From: Hymenobacter sp. CRA2
GTDB lineage: Bacteria > Bacteroidota > Bacteroidia > Cytophagales > Hymenobacteraceae
NCBI RefSeq assembly: GCF_002007105.1
Contig: NZ_MVBC01000013.1
Coordinates: forward strand, 1-64,000
Length of the DNA: 64,000 bases
Reading direction: 5' to 3'
Part shown: positions 26,651-32,955 of the stretch, piece by piece
Numbering within the stretch: position 1 is the first letter of the stretch
Layout of the letters: the number at the start of each line of letters is the position of its first letter
The notes under the pieces: generated by a model
Seen by the model: the letters and a program-made list of their open reading frames with translations, nothing else
Told to the model about the DNA's origin: nothing
Database searches by the model: none
Program-made: the position numbers and the translations under genes

Positions 26651-27448
26651 CTACTCGGTCTTGGTGAATTTCGCCACAAGCTCTTTTGCATTGTACTTCC
26701 CACCAATGCAGCCATCTATACTTTCCACCTCCGGTAACTCTCGGAAAACGGTTTCTACCCACTGCTCTATCTGTGGCCTGTTGGTGAACAGCTCTTTGTT
26801 CTTCAGGTAGTATTCAATGGCTGTTAATCTACTAGCCGGGTTAATGGAGTGCATCACAAGTAGAACCTGCTCCAGTGAGAGGCCTTTCTGAATTTGGGTG
26901 AATGCCTCTCGATTTTGAAGCATTGTCATGCCATATCCTCCATAATCGCCGTACTCCAAACCAGATTCGGGAGACATATATTCTACAACGGCCTTAGTTG
27001 CTACCTGAGAGGTAGGAGGTTTAACCAAAGCAGAGAGCGGCTTTTGCATCAGCGCACCATTGTAGCGGAAAGGGGCTACTCCTGCTGAGCTGACCTTGAA
27101 ACCGGCGGAGTACCACTGTACATATTTACTCTTAAGCTCTTGCTCACGCGGTAGCCCAGGGTAAACGGTATAGCTAACCAGGGAGCCATTATAGTAGTAG
27201 AGCGCAGCTTTGATGGAGATATAGCCGCCTCCTATAGCAGCATCCCGTGACCTCCACCCAAAGCCTAGGTTATGCCCGCTCTCTATACCCTTCTCAAAAT
27301 ATCGCTCTACTGTTCTTGGGCTGGCTTTGAGTAGAGAGGTTACTTCGTTGATAATCTTCTTGTCCTGTGCTACCCACTCAGGATTAGCCGCACTCGATGG
27401 CAAGCTTACCGATATAAAGAGCAGCAGATAAAGCAGAGGAACACGCAT
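26651..27448 (-). CDS. Secreted hypothetical protein
   Basis: The 265-residue product has a clear signal peptide (MRVPLLYLLLFISVSLPSSAA, cleavage near residue 21). The mature part is mixed alpha/beta with IGGGYISIKAALYYYNGSLVSYTVYP, and a tail with two Cys-free helices ending GGKYNAKELVAKFTKTE. I do not recognise a domain. Codon usage and GC are noticeably lower than in surrounding genes, a sign of recent arrival. It is probably periplasmic or outer-surface. It is transcribed alone, toward the small gene at 26351. Confidence 0.6.
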   Translation of the reverse strand: MRVPLLYLLLFISVSLPSSAANPEWVAQDKKIINEVTSLLKASPRTVERYFEKGIESGHNLGFGWRSRDAAIGGGYISIKAALYYYNGSLVSYTVYPGLPREQELKSKYVQWYSAGFKVSSAGVAPFRYNGALMQKPLSALVKPPTSQVATKAVVEYMSPESGLEYGDYGGYGMTMLQNREAFTQIQKGLSLEQVLLVMHSINPASRLTAIEYYLKNKELFTNRPQIEQWVETVFRELPEVESIDGCIGGKYNAKELVAKFTKTE

Positions 27449-27583
27449 GAGAAGTAGTGTTAATGATCTATCAGCGGGGTAGGTAGGCTAATTCTTCCGG
27501 CTGTGCTGAACTATACCGCAGTCAGGAGTGGCCGGCGCATACGTGCAAAACTCAACCCTAAAAGCTGACCCTGAGCGATGCTT

Positions 27584-27910
27584 CTATTCATTCGTAAGTG
27601 CTTGAGATTTGTATCTCTTTACAAACTCAGCCGCCTCTCTCAGGTTTTCAGGGTATGGTACATATCCTAATATGCGGTTAAGTTGCTCTTGTGTTTCGGC
27701 TTTATCGAAGATGTGCTGATACCGGAACCCTTGATTAACCAGGAACTTAACTGTTCCCCATCTAGCCTTGTCTCCCTTCTTTGGTGGACGGAATCTATGA
27801 GGTAACCGCACCATTGGTTGACCACATTCGGTGCAGCAAACGGTTTGCACCATTCCAAATGCGCTGTTAAATGCCTTCTGGCATTGCAAGCAAACATTCT
27901 TGTGTCCCAT
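27584..27910 (-). CDS. Small zinc-ribbon-like hypothetical protein
   Basis: From the ATG at 27910 the product is 108 residues. MGHKNVCLQCQKAFN and QTVCCTECGQPMV give two CxxC pairs about 20 residues apart, the pattern of a zinc ribbon. The rest (KARWGTVKFLVNQGFRYQHIF, then a helical tail) has no known match to me. The frame continues 31 residues further upstream, but that part reads through non-coding DNA and lacks bias. GC is low, like the gene at 26651. Nucleic-acid binding is a guess from the Cys pairs only. Confidence 0.5.
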   Translation of the reverse strand: MGHKNVCLQCQKAFNSAFGMVQTVCCTECGQPMVRLPHRFRPPKKGDKARWGTVKFLVNQGFRYQHIFDKAETQEQLNRILGYVPYPENLREAAEFVKRYKSQALTNE

Positions 27911-28000
27911 ACCTACACAGCAACATTTGAAATAAGCCGAAGAAAGACGTCCAACAGAGGCTTTCTGCTCAGGTTGTCCCGTAAGCCGTCCCAATAACAA

Positions 28001-28046
28001 CAAACAACCCTCGCAATCGACTATAAAATAACGACTTACGAGGGTT
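28001..28046 (-). terminator. Terminator of the CAU tRNA
   Basis: On the minus strand, AACCCTCG (complement of 28039-28046) pairs with CGAGGGTT (complement of 28006-28013), followed by a T-rich tail. It lies directly after the tRNA 3' end. Confidence 0.65.
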
Positions 28047-28051
28047 ATTTG

Positions 28052-28125
28052 TGGGCCCAGCTGGAATCGAACCAGCGACCTGCTGATTATGAGTCAGCTG
28101 CTCTAACCGATTGAGCTATAGGCCC
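28052..28125 (-). tRNA. tRNA with anticodon CAU (Met or Ile2)
   Basis: The minus strand folds into a full cloverleaf of 74 nt: acceptor GGGCCTA with TGGGCCC, D-arm AGCTCAATCGGTTAGAGC, anticodon stem GCTGA/TCAGC with loop CTCATAA (anticodon CAT in DNA) and T-arm CTGGTTCGATTCCAG. CCA is not encoded. A CAU anticodon can mean elongator Met or the lysidine-modified Ile tRNA reading AUA. The absence of three G-C pairs below the anticodon loop rules out the initiator. Acceptor similarity to Ile-GAU tRNAs leaves Ile2 possible. Confidence 0.92.
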
Positions 28126-28211
28126 GGCTAAAACCGCCTGCGGAAGCCCGCAGGTTGGTTTCGGCGGCGCAATCTACCAATTTCGCGGCGGTATTACCAA
28201 ACCTGCTTGCT

Positions 28212-28877
28212 ATGACCGCTGCACATCGGCTCCCGAATCTGCTCCTTGATTTCGGTGGCGTCATCATCAATATCGACTACAACCGCACTCTGGAGGCCAT
28301 GCGGGCCCTGAGCCGGGTGGGCTCCACCATTGGGTTTACCCAAGCTGCGCAATCGGAGCTGTTCGACGATCTGGAAACCGGCCGGATTACGCCCGACGGC
28401 TTCCGCCAGGGCCTGCGCACGCACTACGACCTGCACCACGCCACCGACGCTGAGCTGGACGCGGCCTGGAATGCGATGCTGCTCGACGTGCCACTGGAAC
28501 GGCTGGAATACATCCGCGAGCTACGGCGCGAGGGCTACCAGACGGCGTTGCTCTCCAACACCAACAGTATCCACATTGCCGTCATCAACGAAATGCTGCG
28601 CCGCGAGTACGGCCTGCAGCAGGGTATTGCCGACGTGCTGGACCGCGTGTTCTACTCGCAGGAAGTGGGCCTGCGCAAGCCGGGTACCGAAATCTTTGAA
28701 CACGTGCTGCGCCAGATGAACTGGCAGCCGGCGGAAACCCTTTTTATCGAGGACAGTATCCAACACATTCGGACGGCCGAGTCGCTGGGAATTCGCACCC
28801 TGTTTCTGGCCCCGCCGCTTACCCTCACCGAAGCCCTTCCCGCTGCCCTCCGTGCCTTCCCCCACCCCGCCGCCTGA
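28212..28877 (+). CDS. HAD-family hydrolase
   Basis: Phosphatase of the haloacid-dehalogenase superfamily, YihX-like subgroup. The 221-residue protein starts near MTAAHRLPNLLLDFGGVIIN, where DFGGV is motif I with the nucleophile Asp; the second Asp of DxD is replaced by Gly, common in this subgroup. Motif II is LLSNTNSIH, motif III the Lys in GLRKPGTEIFEHVL, and motif IV FIEDSIQHIRTAESLG. An upstream in-frame start at 28155 would add 19 residues lacking the fold. The 3' end overlaps the next gene by 26 bases, so the two are probably co-translated. The substrate is not predictable. Confidence 0.88.
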   Translation: MTAAHRLPNLLLDFGGVIINIDYNRTLEAMRALSRVGSTIGFTQAAQSELFDDLETGRITPDGFRQGLRTHYDLHHATDAELDAAWNAMLLDVPLERLEYIRELRREGYQTALLSNTNSIHIAVINEMLRREYGLQQGIADVLDRVFYSQEVGLRKPGTEIFEHVLRQMNWQPAETLFIEDSIQHIRTAESLGIRTLFLAPPLTLTEALPAALRAFPHPAA

Positions 28878-30498
28878 CGACGCCCAGCCGCCCGGCAGCC
28901 CGTGGCCGCTGCTGACCGCGCGCCGGTCGGCAAGGCTCCGCATCCCGCGTTACGAACGTCCAGCACCGCGCTGGCGCATGGCGCTCGTGCACCTAAGCCT
29001 GTTTCTGCTCACGCTGGCCACTACCACCGTGGCCGGGGCCGAGTGGATGACGGCCCATACGCTGCTCGACGACCAGCTACGCCCCAGCGGCTGGTTGCCG
29101 TCGCGTACCGAGCTGGTGCACGCGCTGGCTTACTCGCTGTCGTTTCTAGGTATTCTGACGGTGCACGAGTTCGGGCACTACTTCACGGCCGTGCGCAACG
29201 GCATCCGCACCACGCTGCCGTACTACATTCCGTTTTTGACGGGCCTGTTCGATATCGGCACGTTCGGGGCTGTCATCCGCATCCGCGACAAAATTTACTC
29301 GCGCCGGGAGTTTTTCGACGTGGGCATTGCCGGGCCGCTGGCAGGCCTGGTGGTGGCGGTGGGTGTGCTGATCTACGGCTTCACGCACCTGCCGCCGCTG
29401 GAATACCTCTACCAGATTCACCCGCACTACCGTTTCTACGGCGCCGATTACGCCCGCTACGTGTACGGTCCGCAGGACGAAATCATCACGCTGAATCCGC
29501 CGCTGCTCTACCAGTGGCTGCAGCAGTGGCTGGCCGACCCGCGGCTGCTCCCCCACCCGTACGAGCTAATGCACTACCCCTACCTGGTGGCCGGGGCGCT
29601 GGGGCTGTTCTTCACGGCGCTGAACCTGCTGCCCATTGGCCAGCTCGACGGCGGACACATTCTGTACGGCCTGCTGGGCTTCCGGCGCTTCAACCGGCTG
29701 TCGGCAGCCTTCTTTCTGGCCTTTATTTTCTACGCCGGGCTGGGGTTATTCAGCCTGCACTCGGAGCGGGATACGTGGCTGTACTTCGGGCCGGTCTACG
29801 CCCTGTACCTGCTGGTGGCGCTGTGGCGGGTGCTGCCCTCGCCGCGGCGCGCCTTCATGCTGGCGGCGGGCATCTGGCTGGCACAGCTGGCGGTGGTAAC
29901 GGCCGTGCCTACCATTCAGGGCAACCCTGGCTGGCTGATTTTCGGGCTGCTGCTCGGGCGCCTGACGGGTATTTATCACCCGCCGGCCACCGATGAGCGG
30001 CCACTCTCCGGCGGCCGGCAGGCGCTGGGCTGGCTGACGGTGGTCTTGTTCGGGCTCTGCTTTTCTCCCTCGCCCATCCGGGTGGTGACGCCCACCCCCG
30101 AGCGCAACGCGCCGCGCCCGGCCGCGTACGTGCAGCCTATGGCTACTCCTTCTGCTGCTACCGCCCCCGACCGCACCGCCCCCGAATACCGCTGGGACCT
30201 GGCTTCCCAGATTGCCAACCGCATGCTCGAAGCCGGCCTGAGCCACCGCGACGTGAGCGAGGCCACTACCCCCGACGACGTCATCGGCCACGCGACCCTG
30301 CCCAAAGCCGACGCCGCGTACGTGCGTAGCCTCACGGTGCTGCCCGATGGGGAAGCCCGCGAGCTGTTTGTGCGCCACGCCCGCAGCAAAACCAATCCCG
30401 ACGACCCGGATTGCTGCACCACGTTCAACTTCTTCCGCCAGCTGGTCTGGATCAACCTGTACAGCCGCCCCGACGAAGAAGACGGGCTGCCGGCGTAG
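28852..30498 (+). CDS. Site-2 protease family membrane metalloprotease
   Basis: Intramembrane zinc protease related to the EGY/S2P group. The active-site HEFGHYF follows LSFLGILT near residues 104-110, the third metal ligand is in NLLPIGQLDGGHILYG, and about eight membrane segments surround them. The GTG at 28852 lies inside the end of the HAD gene; the product is 548 residues. After the membrane part comes a soluble tail of about 130 residues (from APEYRWDLASQ) with a CC pair in DPDCCTTFNFF, not part of the standard family. It may cleave membrane-anchored regulators; the target is unknown. Confidence 0.85.
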   Translation: MPSPTPPPDDAQPPGSPWPLLTARRSARLRIPRYERPAPRWRMALVHLSLFLLTLATTTVAGAEWMTAHTLLDDQLRPSGWLPSRTELVHALAYSLSFLGILTVHEFGHYFTAVRNGIRTTLPYYIPFLTGLFDIGTFGAVIRIRDKIYSRREFFDVGIAGPLAGLVVAVGVLIYGFTHLPPLEYLYQIHPHYRFYGADYARYVYGPQDEIITLNPPLLYQWLQQWLADPRLLPHPYELMHYPYLVAGALGLFFTALNLLPIGQLDGGHILYGLLGFRRFNRLSAAFFLAFIFYAGLGLFSLHSERDTWLYFGPVYALYLLVALWRVLPSPRRAFMLAAGIWLAQLAVVTAVPTIQGNPGWLIFGLLLGRLTGIYHPPATDERPLSGGRQALGWLTVVLFGLCFSPSPIRVVTPTPERNAPRPAAYVQPMATPSAATAPDRTAPEYRWDLASQIANRMLEAGLSHRDVSEATTPDDVIGHATLPKADAAYVRSLTVLPDGEARELFVRHARSKTNPDDPDCCTTFNFFRQLVWINLYSRPDEEDGLPA

Positions 30499-30517
30499 GT
30501 TCCGCCCCGGTCCGCCG

Positions 30518-30525
30518 TACCTTTG
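30518..30525 (+). promoter_or_regulatory. TAnnTTTG box immediately before a start codon
   Basis: TACCTTTG fits the Bacteroidota -7 element exactly and ends four bases before the ATG at 30530. No TTTG is seen at the -33 position. If active, the transcript would begin at or next to the ATG, that is, leaderless. Confidence 0.35.
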
Positions 30526-30529
30526 CGCC

Positions 30530-31159
30530 ATGTTGCGCCACTTGCAATTCACCCAACGTACGCTGCTCACGCGCACGCATCTGGAGCTGACGGCCGACGG
30601 CCTGCGCTGCGAACAACGCGGCCTGCGTAGCCTGCACGAGTTTACCCTGCCCTACCGCGAGCTGCTGCCCGTGCGGGTGGCCCGGCACCGCGAGTACCCC
30701 GTGCTGCCCACGGCCCTGGCGCTGTTTATCCTGTTGCCGTTCCTGAAAGTCGTCTACGAAGCCGCTACGGCTACTGGCCCGGCGGCCGAGCGCGTGGCCT
30801 GGCTACCGCTGGCCTTGGTGGGGGCGCTGGTGCTGCTGCTGGCCGGCCACGCCCTGAGCCGCTGGCAGCAGCAGTTTATCATTCACACCGGCCGCGGCAC
30901 CGTGGTACTGACAGACCGGGCTCAGGACCGCGAGCAGCTACGCGCCTTTGCCGAAGCCCTCGAAGCGCATACCATTGCCTTTCTGCGCCAGCAGTACGCC
31001 TACGTCGATACGTACCTGCCACGCGAGCCGCAGCTGGAACGCCTGCGCTGGCTGCGCACCCACGGCGTCATCACGGCCGCCGAGCTGGAGCACTTCCGGC
31101 AGAAGCTGTTCGGCAGCAGCAGCTCGCTTGTGGGACCGGTCGGCTTCAGCCTGAACTAG
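30530..31159 (+). CDS. Two-helix membrane protein, hypothetical
   Basis: The 209-residue protein has an N-terminal soluble segment with alternating strands (MLRHLQFTQRTLLTRTHLEL) and two membrane helices (LPTALALFILLPFLKVVYE and WLPLALVGALVLLLAGHAL). A soluble C-terminal part contains HTGRGTVVLTDRAQDREQL and LRTHGVITAAELEHFRQKL, which resembles the short helix often ending membrane-anchored PH-like proteins. I do not assign a family. The frame extends upstream into the protease gene, but ATG 30530 follows a promoter-like box. The convergent pgk gene lies beyond a shared terminator. Confidence 0.65.
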   Translation: MLRHLQFTQRTLLTRTHLELTADGLRCEQRGLRSLHEFTLPYRELLPVRVARHREYPVLPTALALFILLPFLKVVYEAATATGPAAERVAWLPLALVGALVLLLAGHALSRWQQQFIIHTGRGTVVLTDRAQDREQLRAFAEALEAHTIAFLRQQYAYVDTYLPREPQLERLRWLRTHGVITAAELEHFRQKLFGSSSSLVGPVGFSLN

Positions 31160-31180
31160 TACCCGCCTGCTGATCGGCAC

Positions 31181-31222
31181 AAAAAAGCCCCGCGACCAAC
31201 CAAGGCCGCGGGGCTTTTTTTT
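31181..31222. terminator. Bidirectional terminator between convergent genes
   Basis: AAAAAAGCCCCGCG paired with CGCGGGGCTTTTTTTT; A-run on one side and T-run on the other, placed between the stop of the 30530 gene and the stop of pgk. Confidence 0.85.
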
Positions 31223-31236
31223 ATGAGGCGTCGGGC

Positions 31237-32424
31237 TTAGCCCAGAGCGGCTACGCCGGGCAGGGTTTTGCCTTCCATGTACTCCAGCAGGGCACCGCCG
31301 CCGGTGGAGATGTACGACACGCGGTCGGCGTAGCCGAGCTGGTTGACGGCCGCGGCCGAGTCGCCGCCGCCGATGAGCGAGTAGGCGCCGGCTTCGGTGG
31401 CTTCGGCAATGGCGCGGGCCACGTACTCGGTGCCGAGCGAGAAGTTGCTCATCTCGAACACGCCCATCGGGCCGTTCCACAGAATGGTTTTCGAGTTGCG
31501 GATGATTTCAGCGAACTGCTCGCGGCTGTCCGGACCGATGTCGAGGCCCAGCCAACCCACGGGGATGTGGTGGTTGCCGGCTATGTCCACGTTGGCGTCG
31601 TTGGCGAATTTGTCGGCAATGAGGCTGTCGACGGGCAGCACCAGGTTCACGCCCTTCTCCTTGGCCTTCTGGATCAGGCTCAGCGCGAGGTCCAGCTTGT
31701 CAGCTTCCAGCAGCGAGCCGCCGATGTCGCCGCCCTCGGCCTTAGCGAAGGTGTAGGCCATGCCGCCGCCGATGAGCAGGTTGTCGACCTTGTCGAGCAG
31801 TTGCTCGATGATTTCAATCTTGTCGGAAATCTTGGCGCCGCCCATGATGGCCGTGAAAGGCCGCTCGGGGTTGTTGAGCACGCGCTGGGCGTTATCCACC
31901 TCGCTCTGCAGCAGGTAGCCGCCCACGCGGGCCTGCGGAAACGACTCGGCCACCACGGCCGTGGAGGCGTGCCGGCGGTGGGCCGTGCCGAAAGCGTCGT
32001 TCACGTACACGTCGGCCAGGGCGGCCAGGCGCTGGGCAAACGGCGCGTCGCCCTTCTCCTCTTCGGGGTGGAAGCGCAGGTTTTCGAGCAGCAGAATCTC
32101 GCCGGGCTGCAGCGACTGGGCCAGCTGCACGGCCTCGTGGCCAATGGCGTCGGGGGCAAACTTCACCTCGCGGCCGTACTCGTGGTTGAGGCGGCTGATG
32201 AGGTGGCGCAGCGAATATTTCTCCTCCGGTCCGCCCTTGGGCCGGCCCAGGTGCGACATCAGGATGACGCTGCCGCCGTCGGTGAGGATCTTGTTAATCG
32301 TGCGCGTGGCCGCCCGGATGCGGGTGTCGTCGGTGATGCGGTAGTCCTTATCGAGGGGCACGTTGAAGTCAACGCGCACCAGGGCTTTCTTGCCGGCGAA
32401 GTTGTACTGGTCGATGGTCTGCAT
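31237..32424 (-). CDS. pgk: Phosphoglycerate kinase
   Basis: Glycolytic enzyme transferring phosphate from 1,3-bisphosphoglycerate to ADP. The product is 395 residues, the normal length, with [69 protein letters not shown] and the C-terminal [14 protein letters not shown] start it at the ATG at 32424 ([13 protein letters not shown]). The frame stays open another 73 codons upstream, but those residues come from the tandem-repeat region and have no counterpart in the family. The convergent neighbour shares its terminator. Confidence 0.96.
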   Translation of the reverse strand: MQTIDQYNFAGKKALVRVDFNVPLDKDYRITDDTRIRAATRTINKILTDGGSVILMSHLGRPKGGPEEKYSLRHLISRLNHEYGREVKFAPDAIGHEAVQLAQSLQPGEILLLENLRFHPEEEKGDAPFAQRLAALADVYVNDAFGTAHRRHASTAVVAESFPQARVGGYLLQSEVDNAQRVLNNPERPFTAIMGGAKISDKIEIIEQLLDKVDNLLIGGGMAYTFAKAEGGDIGGSLLEADKLDLALSLIQKAKEKGVNLVLPVDSLIADKFANDANVDIAGNHHIPVGWLGLDIGPDSREQFAEIIRNSKTILWNGPMGVFEMSNFSLGTEYVARAIAEATEAGAYSLIGGGDSAAAVNQLGYADRVSYISTGGGALLEYMEGKTLPGVAALG

Positions 32425-32573
32425 GGTAGCTGACGGGTTGGGGAACGGAAACGCTGCTCTTATACGGAGCGGCGGCGCGTAGTTCGCGGTTTTTCGGGGC
32501 GAAAGCAAGATTGTTGGTACATGGGCGGAGCGGCCGTTAGGTCCGGTATGGGGCGCTAAGCCCGTCCGGAAGG

Positions 32574-32745
32574 ACTCCGCAAGGCCCTTTTGTCGTGCAG
32601 AAACTGCCTTGTGGAGTACTACAAGGGTCTTTCCGCACGACAAAACACCCTTGCGGAGTACTACAAGCCTCTTTCTGCATCACAAAAGGGCCTTGCGGAG
32701 TACTACAAAGGTCTTTCTGCACGACAAAACGCCCTTGAAGGGTAC
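32574..32745. repeat. 42-bp tandem repeats with an inverted copy, upstream of pgk
   Basis: The core GGAGTACTACAA recurs at 32613, 32655 and 32697, exactly 42 bases apart, each followed by a CTTTCYGCAYSACAAAA segment. Bases 32574-32603 are the reverse complement of 32672-32701 with two mismatches in 30, so the block can also fold into a large hairpin. The unit is 14 codons long and open in frames on both strands (for example a repeated [11 protein letters not shown]), with no clear start and no codon bias, so I treat it as a repeat rather than a gene. It lies between the divergent pgk and Ddl genes. Confidence 0.8.
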
Positions 32746-32940
32746 GCCGACGCCAGGCTGGCAGGCGAGGCTGGCTTGGCCGAGCCGCCATATTTGGTTC
32801 AGCTACTGCTGGCCTTGAGTAGAGGCTAAGCCGGGTGGGGCACCGCCGGCGCCGGCGGCCGAAGCCGTAACGTTTCGGGTCCTTGCATTGTTAGGCGCCG
32901 AAGCGGGGGCCGCAGTGCGGCGGGCCGCTCGAAATTCGCC

Positions 32941-32948
32941 TACCTTTG
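32941..32948 (+). promoter_or_regulatory. TAnnTTTG box before the double Ddl gene
   Basis: TACCTTTG, an exact -7 element match, ends seven bases before the ATG at 32956. A -33 TTTG is not evident. It implies a very short or absent leader. Confidence 0.4.
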
Positions 32949-32955
32949 TAGCAGC

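Noticed and set aside
28052-28125. Attachment site of an integrated island at the CAU tRNA
   Set aside because: No duplicate of the tRNA 3' end was found near 26150, and no integrase is encoded nearby.
32425-32643. N-terminal extension of pgk by 73 residues
   Set aside because: The extension is read from repeat and intergenic DNA and has no counterpart in phosphoglycerate kinases.
32574-32745. CRISPR array
   Set aside because: Units abut in pure tandem without unique spacers, and no cas genes are present.
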